This document shows, piece after piece, positions 1 through 9,798 of a DNA stretch of 64,000 bases (its first letter is position 1; every line of letters begins with the position of its first letter). Both the position numbers and the translations under genes were made by a program. This stretch comes from Syntrophomonas sp. DTU019 (GTDB lineage: Bacteria > Bacillota > Syntrophomonadia > Syntrophomonadales > Syntrophomonadaceae), in the NCBI GenBank assembly GCA_913757435.1, contig CAJYDM010000001.1, positions 930,001-994,000 on the forward strand, read 5' to 3'. The notes beneath the pieces were generated by a model, which was given only the letters and a program-made list of their open reading frames with translations, ran no database searches and was not told the DNA's origin.

Positions 1-2
1 AA

Positions 3-419
3 AAGGGAGCGGAGCCATTCTACACCAATTCCACCTTCCTGCCGGTAGGTTACACCGATGATCTGTGGGAGGCCATGAAGCTGGAGGACCCGCTGCAGAG
101 CTTGTACACCGGCGGCACTACTTTCCACATTTTCCTGGGCGAGGCCTTGCCGGATGTGGAAGCAGTCAAGAATCTGATTAAAAAGGCCTGTGAACAGTTC
201 CATATGCCTTATTACTATATCTCCCCGACCTTTAGCATCTGCCCTGAGCATGGCTATATCCGGGGTGAGCATTTTCAATGCCCCTATTGCCAGGAGAGCG
301 GTAAGGAGACCTCCTGTGAAGTGTATTCCCGGGTGGTTGGCTATCTGCGCCCGGTAGATCAGTGGAATGAAGGCAAACAGCAGGAATTCAAGAACCGGCA
401 GACTTACAAGGTCGGTTAG
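3..419 (+). CDS. nrdD: Anaerobic ribonucleoside-triphosphate reductase, C-terminal part (class III, NrdD)
   Basis: The reading frame is open from the left edge, so only the last 138 residues are present. NrdD reduces ribonucleotides to deoxyribonucleotides in anaerobes using a glycyl radical. The C-terminal hallmarks are visible: a four-Cys zinc site (SICPEHGY, then CPYC and a later Cys) and the glycyl-radical loop SRVVGYLRPV, whose Gly carries the radical. Its activase gene follows 89 bases downstream, the usual nrdDG arrangement. Truncated only by the window edge. Confidence 0.95.
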   Translation, partial: KGAEPFYTNSTFLPVGYTDDLWEAMKLEDPLQSLYTGGTTFHIFLGEALPDVEAVKNLIKKACEQFHMPYYYISPTFSICPEHGYIRGEHFQCPYCQESGKETSCEVYSRVVGYLRPVDQWNEGKQQEFKNRQTYKVG

Positions 420-508
420 GAATAAATGACACGGAGCGCGATGGTACAGAGCGTAAGGTTGTTTTCTGTGGTGAATATTAGCATGATATGTATGACACGG
501 AGTCTGGC

Positions 509-1222
509 ATGAAATTTGCCGGTTTGTTAAAGCAGAGTCTGGTCGACTACCCCGGGAAAATAGCAGCGGTGCTATTTACCCGGGGCTGTAATTTGCGTTG
601 CCCTTATTGCCACAATGGGCATCTACTGGTAAAGCCGGGGCGCACTGATAACAAAGACTTGGAGTTGACCAGCCTGTTGGATTTCTTACAGGAACGGGCC
701 GGGTTTTTGGACGGGGTGGTCATCACCGGGGGTGAGCCCAGCTTAAACCCCGGCCTCAGCGACGCCTGCCAGGCCGTAAAGGAGCTGGGCCTCCTGGTCA
801 AACTGGACACCAACGGCACCCGCTATGAAGTACTGAAAGGCTTAATAGTTCATAACCTGCTGGATTATGTGGCTATGGATTTGAAAGCCCCGCTGGAATA
901 CAAGGATTACCTTGAGGTGTGCGGGCGTCTCAGCCGAGAAGATTTCCTCAATATCCGCAACAGCGTGCAGCTGCTTCGAACAGCACCGATAGAGGTGGAA
1001 TTTAGGACCACGGTGGTGCCTCGTTATCATAAGGTTGCTGACCTTATCAAAATGGCTAGAGCGGTGCAGGGAGCCAGGCTGTTTACCCTGCAGCAGTTCA
1101 ACCCCCGGAATGCTCTGGAAGCTGAACTGCGCGATACCAGGCCTTATACCGCCCGCGAGCTGCAGGACATGATGGAAGCCATCAGGCCTTACGTAGAACG
1201 GGTGCGCATAATCAATGTGTGA
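509..1222 (+). CDS. nrdG: Anaerobic ribonucleotide reductase activating protein (radical SAM)
   Basis: Radical SAM enzyme that installs the glycyl radical on NrdD. The [4Fe-4S]/SAM motif CNLRCPYC (Cys 27, 31, 34) is near the N terminus, followed by the glycine-rich SAM-contact motif TGGEPSL. I place the start at 509 rather than the in-frame ATG at 488, because CGGAG at 498-502 is spaced 6 bases from 509 and nothing like a ribosome site precedes 488. It is about 237 residues, longer than the shortest NrdG proteins and typical of the clostridial type. It immediately follows nrdD. Confidence 0.92.
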   Translation: MKFAGLLKQSLVDYPGKIAAVLFTRGCNLRCPYCHNGHLLVKPGRTDNKDLELTSLLDFLQERAGFLDGVVITGGEPSLNPGLSDACQAVKELGLLVKLDTNGTRYEVLKGLIVHNLLDYVAMDLKAPLEYKDYLEVCGRLSREDFLNIRNSVQLLRTAPIEVEFRTTVVPRYHKVADLIKMARAVQGARLFTLQQFNPRNALEAELRDTRPYTARELQDMMEAIRPYVERVRIINV

Positions 1223-1298
1223 AATCCTCTGCCAAAGGCTAGGTATCGAGATCATCCCGCGGGAGATCCAGGATAGAGCTGTCGCGCTCTGCCGTTGA
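1215..1298 (+). CDS. Possible 27-residue protein overlapping the end of nrdG
   Basis: A small frame begins with an ATG that overlaps the nrdG stop (ATG at 1215, TGA at 1220-1222) and runs 27 codons. The start MCEILCQRLG and a later Cys give three Cys in a short peptide. The overlap geometry is the kind used for translational coupling, but no separate ribosome site is seen and I recognise no family. It may be chance. The rest of the gap to 1497 shows no gene. Confidence 0.25.
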   Translation: MCEILCQRLGIEIIPREIQDRAVALCR

Positions 1299-1497
1299 AC
1301 TCAGCCCCTGATTCAGTGAAAACCTTCCTGTGCGCATATCAGGTGAAATAATATCTGCACCGATGACAACATCTAAACAAAAGCAGATCCCATTGGGACC
1401 ATATGTAAAGACTTACGATTGATGGAAACCGATTTGTCTAAACTTTTGTCAGAACTGAGTGATGGTGGGTATTGTTTTTTGGCCAGCATTTTGATTG

Positions 1498-2409
1498 CTA
1501 AGAGCAGGAGCCTTTTTTACCCGAAACGCAATAATGGGGAATGTTGTTTTCCATTGTTATAGACACCTGGCCTTGGTTGACCATATAGGCCAGAATAGCG
1601 GAGATGGCGTTGCTGAGGCGAAAATAGTGATTGCGGTTGAGGACAGATCCCAGCCGGGAAGTGAACCGGCTTATCACCCCTTCCAGACTGTGGGGTCGTC
1701 TGATAATGTCCTCGATCTGCGCCAGGGTATCGGTCAAGGTATTATAATTGGCCTTAATGATGGGTGCAGCATCTTGTGAGAGACCGCCGTGGGACAGGTA
1801 TATATGCTTGTAGCTGCTGTCTTTAAGCCGCTGCAGGGTGATGATCTGCCGGGCTACATCGGCCAGGAACACGAAGGGGAGAGCCTCTAAAATCTGCTCT
1901 GATACCAGACTGTCGCCAGCGAACAGTACCCCGTCGGGTGTGATCAGCCCCATTTGCCCCAGGCTGTGCCCCGTCAGCGGCAAAGCTTCGAAACTGGTAT
2001 TATTAATCAGCAGCGGTCCGGGTTCAACTATACGGGTTACCCGTGAAGGCTGGGGCATGAAGAATTTGCCCATGAGCAGTTTAGGAGGATAGGCCGAATA
2101 GGTGCTGTAAGGCAGTAAGAGGGGGTTCTCAATAAAAGCCGCTTCGATTCGGGAGGCGTATATGTCGCAGCCGGTTTTCTCCTGCAGCCAGTGGTTGCCT
2201 CCGCAATGGTCGGCATGGCCATGGGTATTAAAAATGGCGCCAACTGCCCAGCCCTGCTCCTCCAGGATGCGCAGGGTCTCCCGGGCATGGGCCGCACTGT
2301 GTCCGCTGTCGATGAGCAAGCAGTTTTGTTGGTCTAAACGGTATATTCCCAGTGAGGCGAAATCGCTCTCAATGGCATAGGTCCGTCCTGCCAGTTGTCG
2401 AAGTTTCAC
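1498..2409 (-). CDS. MBL-fold metallo-hydrolase
   Basis: Metallo-beta-lactamase-fold hydrolase of 303 residues. The metal-binding signature THGHADH lies at residues 62-68, and later ligands are seen in LTGHS, FAGDSL and YLSHGG. The substrate cannot be told; proteins with this layout include glyoxalase II-like thioesterases and other hydrolases. The start is a GTG with GGAGGGAG about 9-12 bases upstream. It lies downstream of gcvPB on the same strand, separated by a 54-bp tandem repeat array, so it may or may not be in that operon. The C-terminal 80 residues look helical and may be an added domain. Confidence 0.85.
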   Translation of the reverse strand: MKLRQLAGRTYAIESDFASLGIYRLDQQNCLLIDSGHSAAHARETLRILEEQGWAVGAIFNTHGHADHCGGNHWLQEKTGCDIYASRIEAAFIENPLLLPYSTYSAYPPKLLMGKFFMPQPSRVTRIVEPGPLLINNTSFEALPLTGHSLGQMGLITPDGVLFAGDSLVSEQILEALPFVFLADVARQIITLQRLKDSSYKHIYLSHGGLSQDAAPIIKANYNTLTDTLAQIEDIIRRPHSLEGVISRFTSRLGSVLNRNHYFRLSNAISAILAYMVNQGQVSITMENNIPHYCVSGKKGSCS

Positions 2410-2440
2410 TGCTGCTATCTCCCTCCACGAATTCTGAAGC

Positions 2441-2684
2441 CGGGCGGAGCAGAGCCCCGCCCCTACGCTGATTAAACTCGGGATACCGATACCCGGGCGG
2501 AGCAGAGCCCCGCCCCTACCGCTGATTAAACTCGGGATACCGATACCCGGGCGGAGCAGAGCCCCGCCCCTACCGCTGATTAAACTCGGGACACTGATAC
2601 CCGGGCGGAGCAGAGCCCCGCCCCTACCGCTGATTAAACTCGGGACACCGATACCCGGGCGGAGCAGAGCCCCGCCCCTACGCT
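2441..2684 (-). repeat. Tandem repeat, 54-bp unit, about 4.5 copies, hairpin-forming
   Basis: The core CGGGCGGAGCAGAGCCCCGC recurs at 2441, 2494, 2548, 2602 and 2656 (periods 53, 54, 54, 54). Each core is self-complementary (GGGCGG against CCGCCC) and units are joined by a conserved spacer with ATTAAACTCGGGA. Spacer differences between copies are few, which suggests recent expansion. It lies between gcvPB and the metallo-hydrolase and does not encode protein in either gene. The strand is nominal. Confidence 0.9.
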
Positions 2685-2710
2685 AGGACTCTCCAAGGGA
2701 AGGCCCCTTA

Positions 2711-4159
2711 TCAGGGGGCCTCCCACTTTACTATGGGCTTCCGGGCTGCGGTTACTTCGTCGACCCGCTTGATCACCGCATTATGAGGGGCATTTTTGAC
2801 TATTTCGGGATCATCTTGTGCCTCCCTGGCGATGGTCTTCATGACATCCACAAACACATCCAGGCGCTGCTGGGATTCAGTCTCGGTAGGCTCGATCATC
2901 ATAGCCTCGGGGACTATCAAGGGGAAATACACTGTAGGGGGATGATATCCATAATCTATTAGACGCTTGGCTATATCCATAGTGGAAACCCCATACTGGC
3001 TCTGTTTTTTTGAATTCAGCACGAATTCATGTTTACACAGGCGGTCTATTGGAATATTGTATGTTTCCCGCAGCTGGTGGCGGAGGTAGTTGGCATTCAA
3101 CACCGCATGCTGGCAGGCTTCCTTAAGGCCTTCGGCACCCAGGGCTTTGATGTAGGCATAAGCCTTGACGATTACCCCAAAATTACCGTAGAAACTCTTG
3201 ACCTTGCCGATGGAAAGTGGACGGTCATAATCAAAACCATAACCCTGTTCCCTCTGCACCGCCACTGGCACAGGCAGAAAATCCATTAAGGGGGCTTTAA
3301 CGCCCACCGGTCCGGAACCTGGCCCGCCCCCTCCGTGTGGGGTAGCAAAGGTTTTGTGAAGATTGACATGAATGACGTCGAAGCCCATATCGCCGGGACG
3401 GGCTACTCCCATGATGCCATTCAGATTGGCCCCGTCATAGTATAGCAGGCCCCCTCCGTCGTGCACGATCTGGGCTATGGATTGGATCTCTTCTTCAAAC
3501 AACCCCAGGGTGTTGGGGTTGGTCAACATCAGGCCGGCCACTTCAGGGCTCATCTTGGAGCGCAAATCATCCAGGTCTACCAGTCCTTCAGCAGTGGATT
3601 TGATCTCAATGACCTCATAGCCCACCACGTTGGCGGTGGCCGGGTTGGTGCCATGGGCAGAATCGGGCACCATCATTTTGGTGCGCGCATAATCCTGGCG
3701 ATTATTATGATAGGCCTTTATGATCATCACTCCGGCCATCTCCCCGTGTGCGCCGGCTGCAGGCTGCAGTGAGAAACCATCCATACCGGTGATCTCGGCT
3801 AGCATCTGCTGCATTTCGCAGTAGAGCTGCAAGGCCCCCTGTACAGTGTCTTCCGGCTGGAAGGGATGGATGCTGGCAAAACCGGGCAGGCGCGAGGCCC
3901 ATTCATTTATCTTGGGATTGTATTTCATGGTGCAAGAACCCAGAGGATAGAAACCGTTGTCCACCCCATAGGCCCGCTGTGACAATTCGGTATAGTGCCT
4001 GACCGCCTCAACTTCGCTCACCTCAGGGATGCCAGGCTGATTCTGGCGCCGGAATTGATCGGGCAGGCTGGCTGCCAGGTCCACTGCGGGTATATCTATC
4101 TCCGGCAGGCTGAAGGCATTGCTTCCCGGGATGTTCTTCTCAAATAAAAGTTGGCTCAT
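2711..4159 (-). CDS. gcvPB: Glycine dehydrogenase (decarboxylating) subunit 2, P-protein
   Basis: The PLP-carrying half of the two-subunit P-protein (482 residues, normal length). With gcvPA it decarboxylates glycine and passes the aminomethyl group to lipoyl-GcvH. The PLP-lysine region [20 protein letters not shown] is present near residue 270. The gene starts 2 bases after the gcvPA stop, so the two are surely co-translated. It is the last gcv gene of the minus-strand operon. Confidence 0.97.
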   Translation of the reverse strand: MSQLLFEKNIPGSNAFSLPEIDIPAVDLAASLPDQFRRQNQPGIPEVSEVEAVRHYTELSQRAYGVDNGFYPLGSCTMKYNPKINEWASRLPGFASIHPFQPEDTVQGALQLYCEMQQMLAEITGMDGFSLQPAAGAHGEMAGVMIIKAYHNNRQDYARTKMMVPDSAHGTNPATANVVGYEVIEIKSTAEGLVDLDDLRSKMSPEVAGLMLTNPNTLGLFEEEIQSIAQIVHDGGGLLYYDGANLNGIMGVARPGDMGFDVIHVNLHKTFATPHGGGGPGSGPVGVKAPLMDFLPVPVAVQREQGYGFDYDRPLSIGKVKSFYGNFGVIVKAYAYIKALGAEGLKEACQHAVLNANYLRHQLRETYNIPIDRLCKHEFVLNSKKQSQYGVSTMDIAKRLIDYGYHPPTVYFPLIVPEAMMIEPTETESQQRLDVFVDVMKTIAREAQDDPEIVKNAPHNAVIKRVDEVTAARKPIVKWEAP

Positions 4160-4161
4160 AA

Positions 4162-5475
4162 TTATCTCCCTCCCAGAATGGCGGCCAGCCGGTCGATGTC
4201 ACCAGGGGTGTGCTTTTCGGTAAAGGCTAACAACAAGGCCCCTTCCAGTTCATATCCCCCGATGATGCCATTTTCCAACAGCCGCTGGTTGGCTGCTGCG
4301 GGATTATCAACTGCAATGGCGAACTCATTGAAATAAGGCCCGGGGTATTTCAGTTTGAAGCCAGCCGCTTCCAAGCGTTCCTGGGCGTAATGGGCTAGTT
4401 GATAGCAGCGCCTGGCGATATCAGCCAGGCCTGATTCGCCCACCAGGGCCAGGTACATGCCGGCTGCCAGGGCGCATAAGGCTTCATTAGAACAGATGTT
4501 GCATAGGGCCAGTTCGCGGCGGATGTGCTGCTCACGAGCTTGTAGGGTGAGGACGAAAGCCCGCTGGCCGTCTTTATCAGTAGTCTGACCCACGATGCGT
4601 CCTGGAATCTTGCGCATCAGGGCTTTGCTGGCAGCCATGTAGCCCAGATACGGTCCTCCGAAACTTAGACTGTTGCCCAGCGGCTGACCTTCGCCTACCG
4701 CGATGTCAGCCCCCCATTCCGCGGGAGATTTCAATAAGGCCAGAGAAATCGGTTCAGCTGCCACTATGAATAAGGCTTTATTGGCATGGACCGCTTTCAC
4801 CAGATCGGTACAGTCTTCCAATATGCCGTAGAAGTTGGGCTGCTGTATCACCGCGCAAGCGGTTTCGGCATCGACGGCCTGAATCATGGCCGCTATGTCT
4901 GCGGCACCATCCTGGCCTGGCACTATAACTAGCTCCATTCGCCCTGAAAGGGTGTAAGTCTTGAGTATTTGCAGGTAATGGGGGTGAACCGTGTCAGCGA
5001 TGACCACCTTGCGGCGGTTCTTAGCGTTTTGGCAGGCTAAACTGCAGGCTTCAGCCAGGGCGCTGCCGCCATCATACATTGAAGCATTGGACACTTCCAG
5101 CCCGGTCAATTTAGTTATCATGGTCTGGTACTCGAAGATGGACTGCAGAATACCCTGGCTTATCTCTGGCTGATAAGGAGTGTAAGCAGTGTAAAACTCG
5201 GAGCGCAACAATAGCTGTTCCAGGGCCGCGGGTATGTAGTGGTCGTAAGCTCCTGCCCCCAGGAAGCACGGATAATCCTCGGTATTAATATTCTTGGCGG
5301 CCAGGCTTTGCATATGGCGGCGCAGTTCCATTTCCCCCATACCCGTAGGCAGATTGAGCCCACCTTTGATCTTCAGGTCTGTCTTGATATCGCGGAAACA
5401 CTCGTCCAGGCTGGAGATGCCCATGATCTTGAGCATCTCCTCCACTACCGGGGCGGGATTGGGAGTGTATTTCAT
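4162..5475 (-). CDS. gcvPA: Glycine dehydrogenase (decarboxylating) subunit 1, P-protein
   Basis: N-terminal-type subunit of the split P-protein, 437 residues. The family motifs [11 protein letters not shown] and [10 protein letters not shown] are visible. Split P-proteins are usual in Firmicutes. The ribosome site GGGAGG sits a few bases before the ATG. It lies between gcvH (11 bases upstream) and gcvPB (2 bases downstream), completing a full glycine cleavage operon except for the L-protein, which is shared with other complexes and not in this window. Confidence 0.97.
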   Translation of the reverse strand: MKYTPNPAPVVEEMLKIMGISSLDECFRDIKTDLKIKGGLNLPTGMGEMELRRHMQSLAAKNINTEDYPCFLGAGAYDHYIPAALEQLLLRSEFYTAYTPYQPEISQGILQSIFEYQTMITKLTGLEVSNASMYDGGSALAEACSLACQNAKNRRKVVIADTVHPHYLQILKTYTLSGRMELVIVPGQDGAADIAAMIQAVDAETACAVIQQPNFYGILEDCTDLVKAVHANKALFIVAAEPISLALLKSPAEWGADIAVGEGQPLGNSLSFGGPYLGYMAASKALMRKIPGRIVGQTTDKDGQRAFVLTLQAREQHIRRELALCNICSNEALCALAAGMYLALVGESGLADIARRCYQLAHYAQERLEAAGFKLKYPGPYFNEFAIAVDNPAAANQRLLENGIIGGYELEGALLLAFTEKHTPGDIDRLAAILGGR

Positions 5476-5486
5476 TTTTATCCTCC

Positions 5487-5873
5487 CTAATCTTCCAGGC
5501 CTGAGCAGAATTCAGCATAGGCTGCGGGTGACATCAGCTCCTGCAATTGTCCAGGGTCGCTGATTTCAATAGAGGCGATCCAGTTCTCATAGGGATCCTG
5601 GTTTATTAGCTCGGGTGAATCCTCTAATTCCTCATTGATGCTTATTATGGTACCGTCAACGGGGCTATACATATTAGCCACGGCTTTGACCGATTCAATG
5701 ACCCCGACAGGATCGCCTTTAGACACAGTTGCATCCGTCTCAGGAAGTTCCACGAATACGATATCACCCAGGTGATGTTGGGCATAATCGGTAATGCCCA
5801 TATAGCCGGTGTTTCCTTCCAACCTGATCCACTCGTGTTCGTCGGTATAGAGCAGTCCTTCAGGTATGTTCAT
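5487..5873 (-). CDS. gcvH: Glycine cleavage system H protein
   Basis: Lipoyl carrier of the glycine cleavage system. The lipoyl-lysine motif IESVKAV is seen with Lys 63 as the modified residue. I choose the ATG at 5873 instead of the upstream in-frame ATG at 5888, because GGAGG covers the first codons after 5888 and is spaced 8 bases from 5873. The resulting 128-residue length is right for GcvH. Between gcvT and gcvPA in the operon. Confidence 0.96.
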   Translation of the reverse strand: MNIPEGLLYTDEHEWIRLEGNTGYMGITDYAQHHLGDIVFVELPETDATVSKGDPVGVIESVKAVANMYSPVDGTIISINEELEDSPELINQDPYENWIASIEISDPGQLQELMSPAAYAEFCSGLED

Positions 5874-5919
5874 TTCCAAATCCTCCATTCTATTAGAAAC
5901 CTTAGTTTAAAACCACCTA

Positions 5920-7026
5920 CTATTTAGACTTGGTTCTTTTACGGTAGAATATGCCCTGACCGACCACCGCTTTCACTGCTTTGCCGCGTATAATGATGTC
6001 GATCTCGGTGCCGGGACTGCTGTACTTGCTGTCAACCAGCGCCAAACCGATAGGCTTTTTAAAAGTAGGGGCATGTAATCCGCTGGTAACGTGGCCGATG
6101 ACCACCCCATCCTTCTGTACCTCAAAATGCGAGCGGGGAATGCCTTTGCCCACCATCTCGAATTCTACCAGCTTGCGCTTCAGACCAGCCTGCTTTTGCT
6201 TCAACAGGGCTTCCCGGCCTATAAAGTCACCGTTGTCAAACTTTACAAAGTATCCCAAACCCGCTTCCAGGGGGCTTATGTCCTGATCTATTTCCTGCCC
6301 GTACAAGGGCAGTTTGGCCTCGAATCTGAGACTGTCGCGGGCTCCCAGGCCGATGGGACTGACCCGCTCCCCGCCGGCCTCAAGGATCGCCTCCCAGACA
6401 GTCTCGGCCTGATCGGGCTCAACATAGATTTCAAAGCCGTCCTCGCCGGTGTAACCGGTGCGGGAGACTATGCATTCTACCCCCGCTAATTTTACTGCCG
6501 GATTAAATTGAAAGAATTTGATCTGACTGAGCTCGGTATCGGTGAGGTTTTGCAGGATTTCTTCGGCGAGAGGGCCTTGCAAGGCCAGCTGTGCGTATTG
6601 AGAGGAGACATTTTCGGCTTCTACTCCGGGGAGCAGGTTTTCCCGCATCCAGGCAAAGTCCTTGTCCACGTTGGCGGCATTTACCACCAGAAGGTATTTG
6701 GTGGGACTGTAGCGGTAAATCAGGAGGTCGTCGACCACACCGCCGTGTGGGTAGCACATCGGGCTGTAAAGCACCTGATAATCCTTCATACCATGTACGT
6801 CATTGCACACCAGTTTTTGCACAAAATCTTCAGCCCGTTCCCCAGTAATGATGACCTCGCCCATATGGGACACGTCAAAAAGTCCGGCGTTTTCACGCAC
6901 CATGTGGTGCTCCTTGATTATCCCCATGCCTTCATACTGCACCGGCAGTTCCCAGCCTCCGAAGTCGATGATTTTGCCTTTGTACTTCAGGTGCATTGGA
7001 TACAGGGGGGTGGATTGTAACGGCAT
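5920..7026 (-). CDS. gcvT: Aminomethyltransferase (glycine cleavage T protein)
   Basis: Transfers the methylene group from aminomethyl-lipoyl-GcvH to tetrahydrofolate. About 368 residues; family motifs FDVSHMGE, SRTGYTGEDGFEIY and GLGARDSLR are present. Two adjacent ATGs exist; the second (7026) is spaced 6 bases from GGAGG and the first only 3, so I use the second. First gene of the gcvT-gcvH-gcvPA-gcvPB operon. The operon could run oxidatively (glycine use) or in reverse with formate-derived C1 units; the sequence does not decide. Confidence 0.96.
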   Translation of the reverse strand: MPLQSTPLYPMHLKYKGKIIDFGGWELPVQYEGMGIIKEHHMVRENAGLFDVSHMGEVIITGERAEDFVQKLVCNDVHGMKDYQVLYSPMCYPHGGVVDDLLIYRYSPTKYLLVVNAANVDKDFAWMRENLLPGVEAENVSSQYAQLALQGPLAEEILQNLTDTELSQIKFFQFNPAVKLAGVECIVSRTGYTGEDGFEIYVEPDQAETVWEAILEAGGERVSPIGLGARDSLRFEAKLPLYGQEIDQDISPLEAGLGYFVKFDNGDFIGREALLKQKQAGLKRKLVEFEMVGKGIPRSHFEVQKDGVVIGHVTSGLHAPTFKKPIGLALVDSKYSSPGTEIDIIIRGKAVKAVVGQGIFYRKRTKSK

Positions 7027-7041
7027 CATATTCCTCCTTCA

Positions 7042-7058
7042 CCGGGGATCGACCCCGG
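7042..7058 (-). promoter_or_regulatory. GC-rich hairpin just before the gcvT ribosome site
   Basis: CCGGGG and CCCCGG flank a 5-base loop and end 4 bases before the gcvT GGAGG. A hairpin this close to the ribosome site could limit translation. The remaining leader to about 7270 has no glycine-riboswitch signature. No T-run follows, so it is not a terminator. Function is inference. Confidence 0.4.
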
Positions 7059-7274
7059 GTTGCTGTGCGCCTCTTAAGCCAGGCAGTGGGATTTCATCCG
7101 TCAAGTCCCAGCCTGATCCGAAAGCTAAAACAAGGTTGTGATCTCTTCTTTCATACAAATGATATGGTGAGAAGATAAAATTCGACTTACAGCAAAATTT
7201 TATCAAAAAATGGTGCAAATTGCGAAAGACTTATTTTAATTCTGCTGCCTTTTGAAGGGTTACTGCTAAGAGCT

Positions 7275-7302
7275 TTGAGTCCAGGCCAAATTAGCTTATA
7301 AT
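7275..7302 (+). promoter_or_regulatory. Sigma-A type promoter for the 92-residue protein
   Basis: TTGAGT (-35) at 7275-7280 and a perfect TATAAT (-10) at 7297-7302 with a 16-base spacer. It points at the gene starting at 7382. Confidence 0.7.
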
Positions 7303-7381
7303 ATTATTTGAACTTATAAGCCGGTTGTATGCGGACCACGCGCCGGCTGCGGATAGTTGGAGAGGTTTGAGGAGGATTGCC

Positions 7382-7660
7382 ATGAGCCGTTTTAATGACG
7401 ACGACGGTCTGCCCAGCGAAGAATTGGTGGAACAGTGGGCCGAGGAATTCCACGGCCAGCTGATGAACATTTTCAATGGGTTTTTTACTCAGGTAGACTT
7501 AAAAGAGACCCTGGCTCGCATCAAAGACATCCCTTTCGAATCCATAGTCTTGGAGCAGCTCATAGGGGAAAGCGATGAGGTCAAATTGACTGCCCTGCGT
7601 CGTATCAGGGAACTGGTTGATGCCGACATCGAGTACCTGCGGGGCTACCTGGAGCAGTAG
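7382..7660 (+). CDS. Small protein of unknown function, 92 residues
   Basis: I do not recognise the family. The start at 7382 is chosen because GGAGG lies 6 bases upstream; the longer in-frame ATG at 7325 has no ribosome site and falls close to the promoter. The protein is acidic (MSRFNDDDGLPSEELVEQ), soluble and helix-rich, without Cys or membrane segments. It has its own promoter and converges on the Fe-S oxidoreductase gene 15 bases further on. Confidence 0.75.
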   Translation: MSRFNDDDGLPSEELVEQWAEEFHGQLMNIFNGFFTQVDLKETLARIKDIPFESIVLEQLIGESDEVKLTALRRIRELVDADIEYLRGYLEQ

Positions 7661-7674
7661 ATAGCGGGGAAGCT

Positions 7675-9798
7675 TTACTCCAGGCTTTGCCAAAGAATCT
7701 CGCAGATATCCATGACCTTTACCTGCTCCTCTCTAGCGGCTTCTTTAACCCCGTCGGTGAGCATCGTCATACAGAAGGGGCAGTTGCTGGCAATCACCTC
7801 CGCATTGGTCTGCAGAAGCTGCTCGGTGCGTGCATCATTGATCCTTTTAAACCCGCCTACGGCTTCCTCTTCCAAAAACATCCTGCCACCCCCCGCGCCG
7901 CAGCAGAAACCGAAGCGGCGCGACTTGTCGATATCGATTACCGCCGCCCCGGTCGATCTGACCACTTCACGCGGCGGCTCATAGATCCCGTTGTGCCGAC
8001 CCAGGAAACAGGAATCATGATAGCTCATCCTGATGGCTTCTGACTTGCCCGGCTTAAGCTTCCCTTCAGCGATCAATTTGGCCAGAAATTCGGTTGAATG
8101 CCACACCTCGAACTCACCCTCTAGCTGAGGATACTCGTTTTTGATGGTATTGTAGCCATGCGGACAGATGCAGATAATCTTATCTGCGCCGTACTTCTTA
8201 AAAACCTCGATATTATGGACCGCCAGGGTTTGATAGAGATACTCATTGCCAAGGCGGCGGGCAGGATCCCCGCAGCACCATTCTTCGGTTCCCAAGTACC
8301 CGAAATTCACTTCAGCTCGGGAAAGGAGCCGCACCAAGGCTTCGCCGGCCCGCTTGTAGCGGTCATCAAAGGCTACCGCGCAGCCCCCGTAGAGGAGATA
8401 CTCGAACTCTTTGTGATCTTCAGGAACGATATTGACCAGATTTCTGATGCCCCGCTCCTCCAGCCATTTGGCCCGAGAAGCCCAACCTACTCCCCAGGGG
8501 TTGTAATTGCGCTCCAGGTTGGTGAAGGCATTCTGTGCTTCAGATGGCATATCTCCCTGCCACATCACCAGGTTGCGGCGCATATTTATAATTTTATTGA
8601 GATGCTCAATGAACATGGGGCAGTGTTCCTGGCATGCCCGGCAGTTGGTGCAAGCCCATAACACCTCAGGGGTCACTACATCATAGAGCAGGCTGGCCTC
8701 CAGGGGGCTGACGGCATTAGCCTCGGCATCAGAGGTCATGGCCAGCTCGGGATGTGCCGATTCCCCGCCTAACAGATACGGGGCCTTTTCGTCCAGATGT
8801 TTCTTCATGGCCTGGATTACAGTTATCTTGGGGTTGAGCTTCTTGCCGGTATAATAGGCCGGGCAGTTCTCCTGGCAGCGCCCGCAGCGGATGCAGGCAT
8901 CCAGATCCAGAAGATCCTTCCAGCTGTTCTCCTCAATACGTTCAACTCCAAAACGCTCCGCCTCTTCGATATTCTCGATCAAGGGTACGGCTTTCGGATC
9001 CAGATCACGGCTGTAATAACCGATCATACCGGTGAAGATGTGCCACAGTTTGGTGAAGGGCACCACGGCGATGAATAGAAAAGCCAGGAACATATGTGAC
9101 CACCAGCCCAGGCGGTGCCACAGCACCAATCCCTCCAGGCTCATGTCCTGAAAAAGCGCGGCAAACATCCAGCCTACCGGTGAGGCTTTTTGCTCATAGG
9201 CGATCTGTTGCATGGTAGTCGACAACTGGGTTTGTGCGGCGATGCGCAGCCCTTCCACTAAAAAGCCCCCCAAAAGGATAATGAAAATCAAGGCCAAAAT
9301 CCACCCATCCAGAGGTTTGTTGTCATTAAGACGGTCAGGTCGGCGTACATAGCGGATGTAGGCTAGAACCAGTACTCCCAGCATGGCAAAAAAGCCCCCC
9401 ACGTCAGCCAGCCAGGACACTAAGTAATACAAAGTCCCGGTCATATTAGGAAAACCGATCTGTTCCCAGGCGGCAAAAGCGGCGGTGGCTATAAGCAAGA
9501 ATATAAAGCCCCAGAAAAGGGCGAAGTGCATCACCCCGGCTACCGGCTTGCGCAAGACCTGGGATTGTGCAAAGGTATTGAAAAGCCAGGAAAACACCCG
9601 GCGGCCGGCCTGATCGTTGCGATGCAATTCACTCTGGGCCAGGCGCCACACCCGGTAGTGGTGATAGGCTCCGTAAAGCAAGAATCCTACGGGGATGATC
9701 ATGAAGACATAAACCAGCCATTCATAAGGGATATTGGCACCCACCACCCGCATGGGAATGTCATGCCCGCCGGTGAATGGTTTATAAGCAAAAATCAT
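7675..9798 (-). CDS. Membrane-bound heterodisulfide-reductase-like Fe-S oxidoreductase
   Basis: 707 residues. The N-terminal 290 residues hold about six membrane segments resembling a NarI-type cytochrome b domain. Two [4Fe-4S] motifs follow (CIRCGRCQENCP and CTNCRACQEHCP), then two CCG domains (CCGDPARR and CCGAGGGRM) as in HdrD. This layout is that of the DUF224-type oxidoreductases thought to pass electrons from electron-transfer flavoprotein to menaquinone in syntrophic fatty-acid oxidisers. No etfAB genes are nearby, so the electron donor here is inference. It appears monocistronic. Confidence 0.88.
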   Translation of the reverse strand: MIFAYKPFTGGHDIPMRVVGANIPYEWLVYVFMIIPVGFLLYGAYHHYRVWRLAQSELHRNDQAGRRVFSWLFNTFAQSQVLRKPVAGVMHFALFWGFIFLLIATAAFAAWEQIGFPNMTGTLYYLVSWLADVGGFFAMLGVLVLAYIRYVRRPDRLNDNKPLDGWILALIFIILLGGFLVEGLRIAAQTQLSTTMQQIAYEQKASPVGWMFAALFQDMSLEGLVLWHRLGWWSHMFLAFLFIAVVPFTKLWHIFTGMIGYYSRDLDPKAVPLIENIEEAERFGVERIEENSWKDLLDLDACIRCGRCQENCPAYYTGKKLNPKITVIQAMKKHLDEKAPYLLGGESAHPELAMTSDAEANAVSPLEASLLYDVVTPEVLWACTNCRACQEHCPMFIEHLNKIINMRRNLVMWQGDMPSEAQNAFTNLERNYNPWGVGWASRAKWLEERGIRNLVNIVPEDHKEFEYLLYGGCAVAFDDRYKRAGEALVRLLSRAEVNFGYLGTEEWCCGDPARRLGNEYLYQTLAVHNIEVFKKYGADKIICICPHGYNTIKNEYPQLEGEFEVWHSTEFLAKLIAEGKLKPGKSEAIRMSYHDSCFLGRHNGIYEPPREVVRSTGAAVIDIDKSRRFGFCCGAGGGRMFLEEEAVGGFKRINDARTEQLLQTNAEVIASNCPFCMTMLTDGVKEAAREEQVKVMDICEILWQSLE

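Noticed and set aside
2441-2684. CRISPR array
   Set aside because: The spacers are themselves repeated and there are no cas genes; it is a plain tandem repeat.
5487-5888. Longer GcvH from the ATG at 5888
   Set aside because: The ribosome site would be inside the gene; the ATG at 5873 is correctly spaced.
7030-7290. Glycine riboswitch upstream of gcvT
   Set aside because: The characteristic paired aptamer motifs are absent on the minus strand; only a simple GC hairpin is seen.
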